Below are positions 1-7,515 of a DNA stretch of 14,083 nt, piece after piece. Within the stretch, counting starts at the first letter, position 1. The number at the start of each line of letters is the position of its first letter. Source of the stretch: an uncultured Propionibacteriaceae bacterium (GTDB lineage Bacteria > Actinomycetota > Actinomycetes > Propionibacteriales > Propionibacteriaceae); the NCBI GenBank assembly GCA_945875065.1, contig CAMCJC010000026.1, positions 1 to 14,083 on the forward strand, written 5' to 3'. The notes under the pieces are model-generated. The model saw nothing but the letters and a program-made list of their open reading frames with translations, searched no databases and was not told where the DNA came from. A program made the position numbers and the translations under genes.

Positions 1-2098
1 CGATGGCCACGTCGGAGCCGGTGCCCATGGCGATGCCGACGTCGGCGGCGGCCAGGGCGGGGGCGTCGTTCACCCCGTCGCCGGCCATGGCGACGACATG
101 CCCGGCTCGCTTGAGCTGCTCGACGACCTGGTGCTTCTGGTCGGGCAGCACGTCGGCGATGACCTGGTCGATGCCGAGCTGGTCGGCGATGGCCCGGGCG
201 GTGACCTGATTGTCCCCGGTGAGCATGACGACGTCGATGCCGCGCTGGCGCAGGTCGGTGATGGCCTGCTGAGTGGTGGGCTTGATTGGATCGGCGATGC
301 CCCACAGGCCGACAAGCTCCCCGTCGACGGCGACGAGCACGGCGGTGGCGCCGTCGCGGCGGACGCCTTCCACCTCGTCGCGCAGGGCGTGGGTGGTGAT
401 GCCCTGTGCCTCGACGAAGGCGACGCTGCCGATCAGGAGGTGCTTGCCCTCGACCGTGCCGCCTACCCCGCCGCCGGGGTGGGCGGTGAAGTCGTCGACC
501 GCGGCGAGTCGCAGGTGCCCGTCCTTTGCGGCGGCGGCCACGGCGTGGGCGAGGGGGTGTTCGGAGTTCGCCTCGATGCTCGCGCCCAGGCGCAGCACCT
601 CTGCGGGGTCGTGCCCGGCTGCCGCCTGCTGCCGGACGAGGCTGGGGTGGCCCTGGGTGAGGGTGCCGGTCTTGTCCACCACCAGGGTGTCGACCTTCTC
701 CAGACGCTCCAAGGCCTCGGCGTTGCGCACCAGGACGCCCTCGGTGGCGCCTCGGCCGATGCCAACCATGATCGACATGGGCGTGGCCAGACCGAGTGCG
801 CAGGGGCAGGCGATGATCAGCACGGAGACGAACACGACGATGGCATAGGGAAGGCGGGGTTGGGGGCCCACGAGCAGCCAGGTGATGAAGGCCGCGGCGG
901 CGATCGCGATGACGATCGGCACGAACCAGGCAGAGATCCTGTCGACGAGCCCTTGGATCGGCGCGCGGGAACGCTGTGCCTGGGCGACCAGGTCGACGAT
1001 GCGGGCGACCATGGAGTCCGCGCCCAGCTCGGTGGCTTCGACCACGATGGTGCCGCCGGTGGCGATGGTGCCGCCGGTGACATGGTCGCCGGCCTTCTTC
1101 TCCACGGGGACGGGTTCGCCGGTGATCATGGACTCGTCCACGTAGCAGGAGCCCTCGGCGACGGTGCCGTCGACGGAGATCTTCTCCCCGGGCAGGATGC
1201 GCACCAGGTCGCCGGGGGCCAGGTCGGCGACCTCGACGTCGCGGGTGGTGTCGTCGGCCGTGACCAGGTGGGCGGTGGTGGGTGACAGGTCCAGCAGGGA
1301 ACGGATGGCGCCCGAGGTCTGGTCCCGGGCCCGCAGCTCGAGGACCTGGCCGAGGAGGACGAGGGTGACGATCACCGCGGCAGCCTCGAAGTACACCCCG
1401 ACCGTGCCCGGCGCCTCATGCATCGCGGCCGGGAACAGGTCAGGAGCTGCGACGGCCACCACGCTGTATCCCCAGGACATCGCCACCCCGAGGGCGACCA
1501 GGGTGAACATGTTGAGGTGACGGCTCACCAGCGAGCGTGCCCCGCGCTGGAAGAAGGGCCACCCCGCCCACCACACCACCGGTACCGACAGTGCCAGCTG
1601 GAGCCACTGGGAAGTGCGGGCTGGCAGCACCTGGTCGATTTGCGGCAGCAGGTGGGGTGCCATGGCGAGCACCACCACGACCGCGGACAGGACGGCGGCC
1701 AGGGTGAACCGGCGGCGCATGTCGACCAGTTCCACGTTGGGGCCGTCGTCGAGGCCCGCCATCACCGGTTCCAGCGCCATCCCGCAGATGGGGCAGGCCC
1801 CGGGCTCGTCCCGGATGATCTCGGGGTGCATGGGGCAGGTGTACTTCCGCTGCCCCGCTCCAGTCGGGTCGGGCGCGTGCCCGGTGTCGCTGGGCTGTCT
1901 CGTCGCGTCCGGATGGGTCGGCGCGTGTTCGGTGTGTTCATGCACAGCCGGGGACGGGTCCCCGCCGTCGACGGGTTCGAGGTACATCCCGCACTTCGGG
2001 CAGGACCCGGGTTGGTCGCTGGTGACCTCGGGGTGCATCGGGCAGGTCCACGTGGCGGATGGCTCGGTGGTCGGGTGGGTGTGGTGTGCGGTGCTCAT
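1..2098 (-). CDS. copA: Copper-exporting P1B-type ATPase (C-terminus outside window)
   Basis: Integral membrane pump that uses ATP to move Cu(I) out of the cytoplasm. 699 codons are visible; the C-terminus lies beyond position 1. Seen: two tandem heavy-metal-binding domains of the CPMHPE...CPxCGM type at residues about 18-43 and 87-112, joined by a His-rich linker; several membrane segments from about residue 131; actuator motif TGE at 326-328; ion-path CPC in ACPCALGLATP at 431-433; phosphorylation motif DKTGTL with D475; SEHPLA of the nucleotide-binding domain; and GDGVND near the window edge. CPC points to the Cu(I)/CopA class rather than the CPH CopB class. Start: ATG at 2098, with AGGAG six bases upstream and 28 bp after the 96-residue membrane protein, so probably co-transcribed with it. 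The C-terminal part of the hydrolase domain and the last helices are missing only because the window ends. Metal specificity is inferred from motifs and neighbours (multicopper oxidase, two-component system). Confidence 0.93.
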   Translation of the reverse strand, partial: MSTAHHTHPTTEPSATWTCPMHPEVTSDQPGSCPKCGMYLEPVDGGDPSPAVHEHTEHAPTHPDATRQPSDTGHAPDPTGAGQRKYTCPMHPEIIRDEPGACPICGMALEPVMAGLDDGPNVELVDMRRRFTLAAVLSAVVVVLAMAPHLLPQIDQVLPARTSQWLQLALSVPVVWWAGWPFFQRGARSLVSRHLNMFTLVALGVAMSWGYSVVAVAAPDLFPAAMHEAPGTVGVYFEAAAVIVTLVLLGQVLELRARDQTSGAIRSLLDLSPTTAHLVTADDTTRDVEVADLAPGDLVRILPGEKISVDGTVAEGSCYVDESMITGEPVPVEKKAGDHVTGGTIATGGTIVVEATELGADSMVARIVDLVAQAQRSRAPIQGLVDRISAWFVPIVIAIAAAAFITWLLVGPQPRLPYAIVVFVSVLIIACPCALGLATPMSIMVGIGRGATEGVLVRNAEALERLEKVDTLVVDKTGTLTQGHPSLVRQQAAAGHDPAEVLRLGASIEANSEHPLAHAVAAAAKDGHLRLAAVDDFTAHPGGGVGGTVEGKHLLIGSVAFVEAQGITTHALRDEVEGVRRDGATAVLVAVDGELVGLWGIADPIKPTTQQAITDLRQRGIDVVMLTGDNQVTARAIADQLGIDQVIADVLPDQKHQVVEQLKRAGHVVAMAGDGVNDAPALAAADVGIAMGTGSDVAI

Positions 2099-2126
2099 GG
2101 TCAGCTCCTGGTGGACGTGTGCGGGA

Positions 2127-2417
2127 TCAGTGGTTGGAGCCGTGGCCCATCAGGCGCATCATCAGCATCATCATGCCCATGCAGATCGCTGCGGGGGCGA
2201 TGATCGCCAAGCCGCTGGCGATGGAGGTGGCGCCGCCCGACCACAGGGCCCAGGCGACGATCAGCAGCATCGGCGCACACATCAGCAGGTGCATCCAGTG
2301 GTTGCCGTGGCCCTGGTGCTGTTCCGAGACGTGGGTGCTGGGGTGGTCCATCGGCGCCATGCTGTTCAACGGCGTGATGGTCTGGACGTGTCCCTGGGGC
2401 TCGTGGTTGGTGGACAT
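2127..2417 (-). CDS. Small Met/His-rich two-helix membrane protein of the copper cluster
   Basis: 96 residues. I do not recognise a named family. Seen: a soluble N-terminal half of about 40 residues rich in His and Met (MAPMDHPSTHVSEQHQGHGNH), then two hydrophobic segments, roughly residues 42-58 (HLLMCAPMLLIVAWALW) and 64-88 (ending ICMGMMMLMMRLM), and a short HGSNH tail. The second helix has an unusual Met run. Start: ATG at 2417 with GAGAGGAAG close upstream. A longer open frame upstream is the shadow of the preceding gene and has no such signal. It sits 28 bp before the copper ATPase. From composition and position I infer membrane-associated copper binding or delivery to the ATPase; this is not shown by any catalytic motif. 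The gene is clearly expressed-looking (good ribosome site, conserved context), but its function is open. Confidence 0.82.
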   Translation of the reverse strand: MSTNHEPQGHVQTITPLNSMAPMDHPSTHVSEQHQGHGNHWMHLLMCAPMLLIVAWALWSGGATSIASGLAIIAPAAICMGMMMLMMRLMGHGSNH

Positions 2418-2578
2418 TGGACTTCCTCTCGGTGATCTTCTCTTGAGAACCAGCGTGTTCGGCGACCATGAAGGCACCGCAGCACGTGGGGTCAAGGTTT
2501 GGTGAAGCCGAGCCGCAGCTGGGGGCGACGCACCACACCGCCTCCACCCGGAGGTGGCGGCGTGCCGTGGAGGATGGC
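2418..2578 (-). promoter_or_regulatory. 161-bp gap between BNR lipoprotein and small membrane gene; weak hairpin and possible promoter
   Basis: No gene is seen here. On the minus strand a hairpin with arms CCTCC/GGAGG (2541-2545 and 2550-2554, extendable with one mismatch) follows the lipoprotein stop, but no T-run follows it, so it is a weak terminator candidate. Further down, TTGACC (2490-2495) could be a -35 box, without a convincing -10. An interrupted palindrome TTCTC-AA-GAGAA (2438-2449) sits 21 bases before the start at 2417. Together these allow, but do not prove, a separate promoter for the small membrane protein and the ATPase. Confidence 0.25.
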
Positions 2579-3426
2579 TCAGGCGGCATGCGTGCTCTTC
2601 CCGCCATCGGTGGAGGCCACCACACCGTCGGCCGTGGCCACCAGGATCTCGCCGCGGCCCGTGACGGCCAGCATCTCCGGGGACGGGACGCTCTGGCCGG
2701 TGGCAACCCAGGTGGTGCCACCGTCGTGACTGGCGACCAGTGAACCGTCGCCCGCCAGGCCATAGGCGTCGCGGGGGTTCGCCACCCCGGAGACCACGGG
2801 CAGGGTGCCCGTCGCCGCCTTCCACGGGCCCCCTGGGTCGATGCTGGTCCAGGTGCCCTGCTGGCCGCTGGCCAGCACGGTCGCGCCGTCGAGCGAGGCC
2901 GACAGGCTCATCGGTTGCCCGGGCAACGATCCGTCGGTCCACGTCTTGGCGTCATGGCTGGTCCGCAGGGTTCCGTCGTAGCCGACGAGCAGGTCTCTTG
3001 CCGCGGCGAGGGCGTGGAAGTCCGACTTACCCGCCAGGGACTGGGTCTGCCAAGTGCGGCCCTGGTCGTCGGACCGTAGGAGCCCGACGGGATTGGGCAG
3101 GTCGCTGCCATCCCCCGGGTGCCCCGACGAGTACAGGGTTGACCCCACGGCCGTGAAGCCCATCAGGTCAATGGTGGGCGACACCTTCTTCCACCCGTCG
3201 CGCTGGCCGGCGTAGAGCCCGTCATGGGTGGCGAGCAGCACCTCGCCGCTGGTTGACCGGGTCAGGCCGTGGACGTGTTCCCCGGGAAGCGGCCCGGTGG
3301 GGGCTGTCGCCGGGGATGCCGTCGCTGTGGCGGCTGCACGGAAGGCTGGGCCTCGTCGGACTTGGAACAACCCGCGGCCACGAGAACAACGGAAGTGGCA
3401 ACCGCCACAAAACGGAGTGTCTTCAT
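2579..3426 (-). CDS. BNR-repeat (F510_1955 glycosylhydrolase-like) lipoprotein, apparent frameshift after signal peptide
   Basis: Secreted lipoprotein with a beta-propeller-like body. The start at ATG 3426 has AAGGAC upstream and gives a clear lipoprotein signal: MKTLRF, a hydrophobic core, and lipobox VAAGC with Cys20. That frame runs into a stop near 3262. The body is in another frame, open from about 3370 to 2579, with Asp-box/BNR motifs SDDQGRTW, SHDGGTTW and STDGGKS. The body's N-terminal stretch (ATATASPATAPTG) is a typical lipoprotein linker, so one base appears lost between about 3350 and 3299. The region includes a five-base G/C run at 3299-3303. This could be a sequencing error or a real inactivating mutation; the open body otherwise could only start at TTG 3370 and would lack export. 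The gene lies 24 bp after the multicopper oxidase. From memory, proteins named F510_1955 glycosylhydrolases occur beside copper genes in actinobacteria; I know of no proven substrate. Confidence 0.72.
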
Positions 3427-3450
3427 GTGAAAGTCCTTGTCATCCGTAAG

Positions 3451-4962
3451 TCAGCGGTAGCGCAGGGTGGTCATCATGCCGATCTCGGCGTGGTAGATGT
3501 TGTGACAGTGGAACATCCAATTACCCGGATTGTCGGCCTGCAGGTCCACGTCGATCATGTCCATCGGCTTGACCAGGACGGTGTCCTTGCGCAGCCCGCC
3601 GTTGGCGGGCAGCGCGAAGGTATGGCCGTGGATGTGCATCGGGTGGGCCATCATCGTCATGTTCATCAGCCGCAGCCGCAGGCGTTGACCGTCGGAGACC
3701 TCGATGGGGGTGTCCTCGCCGAACTTCTTGCCGTTGATCCCCCACGAGTAGGGCTTCATCGCGCCGTTAAGCATCACCTGCACGGTGCGGACCGGGTCCT
3801 TGCCGGGCAGCCGTGCCGCTTCCGCGGCCTTCAGGCTGGTGCCGATCAGGACGTCGCCGGCCAGCTCGGGCACCTTCGTGGCGACGGAGGGGGCAGTGCC
3901 CGAGGCGGTGCGAACCACGGCGAAGGCCGAGCCCTCCTTGCCCTCCGCCTTGGCGACCAGGGGGAAGACACCGGAGCCGAGGGTGACGGTGACATCGTAT
4001 CGCTCACCCATCGCGATGAACAAGGCCCTGGTGTCGGTGGGCACCACGGGGAAGCCGTCGCTGTGGGTGACCGTCATGGTGTGTCCACCGAGCGCGACGC
4101 GGAAAATGGTGTCGGCGCCGGCGTTGATGAAGCGGATGCGGATCTTCTGCCCGGGCTTGCCGGTGAAGGTGCGCGGCGCGGCGGGGATGCGACCGTTGAC
4201 CAGGTAGTGCGGGTAGGCCACGTCGCCGGCGTCCCCCAGCGGGGATTTACCGTGACCCATGCCGTCCATGCCACCCACGGAGTGGTCCATGCCGGTGGGC
4301 ACCGGCCCGGTCTGGGCCCTGAAGTCGGCGAGGATGTCGTCGGGGCTCTTGCCGACGCCGTCGGTCCAGTCGTCCAGGACCACCACCCACTCGTCGTCAT
4401 ACCTTCCGGGCTCGCGGGGATCGTCGATCACCAGCGGTGCGTACAGGCCGCGGTCGATCTGCACCCCGCTGTGCGGGTGGAAGAAGTAGGTGCCCGGGTC
4501 AGGGGCGACGAACTCGTAGAGGTACTTGGCTCCCTTGCCGATCGGCTGCTGGGTGACCCCAGGCACCCCATCGGCGGCATTGCGCAGCCGGATGCCGTGC
4601 CAGTGCACCGAGGTCCCGGTGGGCAGCTGGTTGTCCACGCTGATCCGGAGCAGGTCGCCGGCCTTCGCCCGGAAGGGTAGGGCGCCGAGTTCGTCGCCGT
4701 AGGCCCAGGTCTTGGCAGTGACCCCACCCAAGTCGAGGGTGACCGGACGCGGGGTGAGGGTGTGGGTGACCATGCCCTGCCCGGCCTTCGGGGTGAGCGG
4801 TGTCGCCGACGGGATGGTGATCGGGGCGGCGGAACCGCTGGGGCCCTGTCCCGTGCTGGACATGCCGGGCATCGGGTTGGCGATGTTCTTGCCGCAGGCG
4901 GTCAAGGCGGTGGTGCCGGCCAGGCCGAGGCCTCCCAGCAGGACCTGTCGTCGATTGAGCAT
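3451..4962 (-). CDS. Tat-exported lipoprotein multicopper oxidase (CueO/laccase-like)
   Basis: 503 residues. Three-domain multicopper oxidase expected to oxidise Cu(I) to Cu(II), and possibly phenols, on the outer face of the membrane with reduction of O2 to water. Seen: Tat motif NRRQVLLGG near residue 3, followed by lipobox LTAC with Cys23, so probably a Tat-exported lipoprotein. All four copper-ligand blocks are present: HWHG (H120, H122), HPHSG (H162, H164), HPMHIHGH (H440, H443, H445) and HCHNIYH...M (H485, C486, H487, H491, axial M496). A Met/His-rich insertion at about 225-238 (GMDHSVGGMDGMGH) resembles the copper-binding segments that favour cuprous oxidase activity. Start: ATG at 4962 with AAGGAG about 8 bases upstream; the frame is open further upstream, but only as a shadow of the neighbouring gene. 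It lies 59 bp after the broken membrane gene and 24 bp before the BNR lipoprotein. The reading frame is intact, unlike those of its two neighbours. Confidence 0.94.
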   Translation of the reverse strand: MLNRRQVLLGGLGLAGTTALTACGKNIANPMPGMSSTGQGPSGSAAPITIPSATPLTPKAGQGMVTHTLTPRPVTLDLGGVTAKTWAYGDELGALPFRAKAGDLLRISVDNQLPTGTSVHWHGIRLRNAADGVPGVTQQPIGKGAKYLYEFVAPDPGTYFFHPHSGVQIDRGLYAPLVIDDPREPGRYDDEWVVVLDDWTDGVGKSPDDILADFRAQTGPVPTGMDHSVGGMDGMGHGKSPLGDAGDVAYPHYLVNGRIPAAPRTFTGKPGQKIRIRFINAGADTIFRVALGGHTMTVTHSDGFPVVPTDTRALFIAMGERYDVTVTLGSGVFPLVAKAEGKEGSAFAVVRTASGTAPSVATKVPELAGDVLIGTSLKAAEAARLPGKDPVRTVQVMLNGAMKPYSWGINGKKFGEDTPIEVSDGQRLRLRLMNMTMMAHPMHIHGHTFALPANGGLRKDTVLVKPMDMIDVDLQADNPGNWMFHCHNIYHAEIGMMTTLRYR

Positions 4963-5021
4963 GGTGGGTCTCCTTGTGTAAGTCAGTGGCTGTGAATGTG
5001 TCGGCCGTTGAGCCGGATGTG

Positions 5022-5484
5022 TCAGCGGGCGGGGGTGGCCGAGGGCATCGGCATCTTGTGGTCCACCGGAGTGCTGGAATCCATCGGCATGGTCATGCCC
5101 CCCATGTCGTTCTGCATCGTCGAGTGGTCCATCGACATGCCGCACCGGGCTGCTGCCAGCCGGTGACGTCCGGGTCCAACATCCCGGCGATCATCGCTAC
5201 GTGTGCCACCACCAGGAAGACCGCGACGAAGACCGCGTGCAGGGTGCGGTCTGGTCGAGAAGGTGCTCGCCATCACCGGCGCGGCCATGAACATCAGCAG
5301 GTTCCACGGCTGCCTGACCGCCAGCAGCTCCATGTAGTGGGTCATGGGCATCCCGGACATCGACGAGGCGACCGCACGGTTGGGCAGGAACCGGCCCAGC
5401 AGCACGGCTCCCAGCAGTAACACGGCGAGGACGGCGCGGGAGCTGCTCGGAGGGGGAGTCGAGGGCAGTGGCGATCTGCAACAT
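5022..5484 (-). pseudogene. Met/His-rich polytopic membrane protein of the copper cluster, broken by about three indels
   Basis: No single frame covers this gene, but three frames join into one coherent protein of about 150 residues. It starts at ATG 5484 with AGGA upstream (MLQIATALDSP). A frame change at the five-base G/C run 5452-5456 leads to SSSRAVLAVLLLGAVLLGRF and SGMPMTHYMELLAVRQPW, the first two helices. A second change near 5245-5255 leads to TLHAVFVAVFLVVAHVAMIAG, the third helix. A third near 5140-5150 returns to the Met/His-rich tail (MSMDHSTMQNDMGGMTMP...) ending at TGA 5022-5024. The first two changes look like one extra base each, the third like one missing base. The tail resembles copper-binding Met motifs, so a copper role is inferred. 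I do not recognise the family. The gene lies between the kinase and the oxidase. Either a decaying gene or base errors in homopolymers; raw reads would decide. Confidence 0.65.
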
Positions 5485-5550
5485 GGGTCGTCCTGGGTGG
5501 TCTTGGTGGCCCGGGTCGGCCACGAGCACCACGCTCTCCTGCAGATGTGA

Positions 5551-5592
5551 TGGTTCCCCCACACGTCGTGTGAAGATTCGACGAAGATTCCT
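5551..5592 (-). promoter_or_regulatory. Candidate operator of the copper response regulator
   Basis: In the 123-bp gap between the kinase stop and the next gene start, GAAGATTC occurs twice as a perfect direct repeat (5572-5579 and 5583-5590), start to start 11 bp, one helical turn. This is the classic geometry of OmpR/PhoB-family sites. Overlapping it is a palindrome, CACAC-GTC-GTGTG (5560-5572). On the minus strand TTCACA (5569-5574), directly after the repeats, could be a -35 element, as at activator-dependent promoters. The assignment to the adjacent response regulator is inference. Confidence 0.5.
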
Positions 5593-5607
5593 GGCGGTGA
5601 GTCTGGC

Positions 5608-6729
5608 CTACCCGCTCAGGGGGACGGTGAGGGTGAAGGTGGCGCCGCGGCCCGGGCCCTCGCTCTCCGCATCGAGGCTGCCGCCGTGGGCGGCCATGAT
5701 GGCGCGCGAGATGGGGAGTCCCACGCCGGTACCGCCGCCGTCGTGGTGGTGGCGTCGGCTGGTGTCGGCTCGGTAGAAGCGCTCGAACAGGTGTGGCAGG
5801 TCCGCCGCGGCGATCCCCTGCCCGCTGTCAGCCACCTCGATGCGGGCGCTCTTCCCGTCGCTGGTCAGGGTGATGGTGATGCGACCCCCGCTGGGGGTGT
5901 GCTGCAGGGCGTTGCGCACCACGTTGTCGAGGGCCTGTCCCAGCCTGGTTCGGTCGCCGCGGACCACCACGCCATGCGGTGGGCGGGGCACGAGCAGCTC
6001 CACACCTGCGGCCTCGCAAGCCGGCGCGAAGGAGCCGCTGCTGTGGGACACCACGTCGGTCAGGTCGACGTGTGCCAGGTGCAGGTCCAACCCACCCTCC
6101 TCGGCGGCCGAGACGGCCCGGATGTCGTCGGCCAGCCGGGTCAGGCGTTCCAGATGTGCCTGCATCGCGTCCATGCCCTGTTCGTCCAGAGTGGCCACCC
6201 CGTCCTCGACGGCCTCCAAGGTGAGCCTGATGGCCGAGATCGGGGTGCGCATCTCGTGGGCCAGGTCGGTGAGCATGCCGCGGCGGGTGGCCTCGGTGGA
6301 GGCAATCCGACCCGCCATGTCATTGAAGGCGGCCGTCACCTGGTCCAGTTCACCGCTTCCCCCCAGCAGGGGCACCGGCTCGTCGTAGACGCCGTGCCCG
6401 ATCCGCTCGGCCCCGACGCCGAGGGCGTCGAGCTGGCGGCCGATCCGACGGGTCATCGCGACGCTCACGGCGACCGCCCCGGCAGCAGCCGCGAGAATCC
6501 CGGCAGCCAACGAGGCTCCGGTCGCGGTCTGGAAGGCCTCCCGGGCATGCAACAGGACCGAGGGCTGTTCCCCGTGACCGGCCTCGCGCATGTGCATGTC
6601 GAACAGTGGGGGTCCCACCAGCATCGCCACCGCCACCAAGGTGACCGCCATGACGGTGATGGTCAGGGCTTGGGCCACGAGCAGCCGACGGCCCAACGGC
6701 ATCGGCCGCGACGGCCCGTCGGCAGTCAC
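5608..6729 (-). CDS. Two-component sensor histidine kinase (copper-linked)
   Basis: 373 residues, membrane-bound sensor kinase of the HAMP type. Seen: helix 1 at about 17-38; a short extracytoplasmic loop of about 35 residues with Met and His near the membrane (FDMHMREAGHGE), a plausible metal-sensing site; helix 2 at about 72-92; a HAMP linker at 92-145; the phospho-acceptor H158 in LAHEMRTP; N-box NVVRNALQHTP (N273); G1 DSGQGI at 301-306; and G2 GGTGVGLP. The small sensor loop is much shorter than that of CusS. The start is GTG at 6729, overlapping the response-regulator stop (GTGA), so the two are translationally coupled and are surely partners. The stop at 5608 is followed by the candidate operator. 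Copper as the signal is inferred from the genes downstream, not from a defined sensor motif. Confidence 0.93.
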   Translation of the reverse strand: MTADGPSRPMPLGRRLLVAQALTITVMAVTLVAVAMLVGPPLFDMHMREAGHGEQPSVLLHAREAFQTATGASLAAGILAAAAGAVAVSVAMTRRIGRQLDALGVGAERIGHGVYDEPVPLLGGSGELDQVTAAFNDMAGRIASTEATRRGMLTDLAHEMRTPISAIRLTLEAVEDGVATLDEQGMDAMQAHLERLTRLADDIRAVSAAEEGGLDLHLAHVDLTDVVSHSSGSFAPACEAAGVELLVPRPPHGVVVRGDRTRLGQALDNVVRNALQHTPSGGRITITLTSDGKSARIEVADSGQGIAAADLPHLFERFYRADTSRRHHHDGGGTGVGLPISRAIMAAHGGSLDAESEGPGRGATFTLTVPLSG

Positions 6730-7442
6730 CGGCCGCTGCCCATCCGGTATCCCACGCCGCGCACGGTGCGCACATAGCGCGGCGATGAGGGGTCGTCGCC
6801 CAGCTTCTTGCGCAGGTGGGCGATGTGCACGTCCACCAGGTGCTCGTCACCCACCCAGCCGGCGCCCCACACGACGCGGATCAGCTGCTCGCGCGACCAT
6901 GCCACCCGCGGCTGTCCCGACAGGGCATCCAGGATCGCGAACTCGGTGGGTGTCAGCTCCAGCAGGGCACCGTCCACCATCGCCTCATGGCCCGCCGGGT
7001 CGACCACCAGGTCACCGAACACGCGACGCGGCTCCACAGCGGGCCCCTGCACCACCGTCGATGAGGAGGTGCGTGGTCGGCGCAGCAGCACCTGGACCCG
7101 GGCCACCAGCTCGCGTCCGCTGAACGGCTTGGTCATGTAGTCGTCGGCCCCGACCGACAGCCCCACGAGGGTGTCCACCTCGTCGGTGCGGGCGGTGAGC
7201 ATCACGATGTAGCAGTCGCTGAAGGTGCGCACCTGGCGGCAAGCCTCGATGCCGTCCAGGCCCGGGAGGCCGAGGTCGAGGACGATCACGTCCGGGTTCC
7301 AGTCCCGGGCCACGCGGACTGCCTCCAGCCCGTCGCCCAAGGTGCGGACCTGCATGCCTGCTCGCTCCAGGTAGTTGCCCGCCAGGCCGGCCAGTACGGG
7401 CTCGTCGTCGACCACCAGGACCTTGGTTTCGGCATCTGTCAT
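6726..7442 (-). CDS. OmpR/PhoB-family response regulator (copper-linked)
   Basis: 238 residues from ATG 7442. Receiver domain at 7-120: acidic pair D12/D13 (VVDDEP), phospho-accepting D56 (VIVLDLGLPG), T83 (MLTA), K105 (YMTKPF). Winged-helix DNA-binding domain at about 140-235, with LTPTEFAIL, VDVHIAHLRKKL and RTVRGVGYRM. The frame is open far upstream, but everything before residue 1 belongs to the insertion sequence; MTDAETKVLVVDDEP is a normal receiver start. An alternative ATG lies 18 bases upstream (7460). The ribosome site is weak (GGGAA). The stop overlaps the kinase GTG. With an IS21 element immediately upstream, the original promoter is probably displaced, so expression may depend on the element or on read-through. 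The target is probably the copper genes downstream (repeats at 5572-5590). Confidence 0.93.
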   Translation of the reverse strand: MTDAETKVLVVDDEPVLAGLAGNYLERAGMQVRTLGDGLEAVRVARDWNPDVIVLDLGLPGLDGIEACRQVRTFSDCYIVMLTARTDEVDTLVGLSVGADDYMTKPFSGRELVARVQVLLRRPRTSSSTVVQGPAVEPRRVFGDLVVDPAGHEAMVDGALLELTPTEFAILDALSGQPRVAWSREQLIRVVWGAGWVGDEHLVDVHIAHLRKKLGDDPSSPRYVRTVRGVGYRMGSGR

Positions 7443-7515
7443 GTTCCCAGTCTGGCCCATCTCAACCAGAGTTGCCTGGAGACCGGTTGGGCGCCAAGTG
7501 TGGTCATCCATCCCG

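Noticed and set aside
98..1285. Long plus-strand open frame (395 codons), and similar plus-strand frames at 3253-4680 and 5686-6777
   Set aside because: They lie antisense to the ATPase, the oxidase and the kinase, which have full motif sets; the plus-strand translations are low-complexity Gly/Asp/Val/His strings typical of GC-rich antisense frames.
2537..2558. Rho-independent terminator after the BNR lipoprotein
   Set aside because: The hairpin is short and is not followed by a T-run; mentioned only as part of the gap description.
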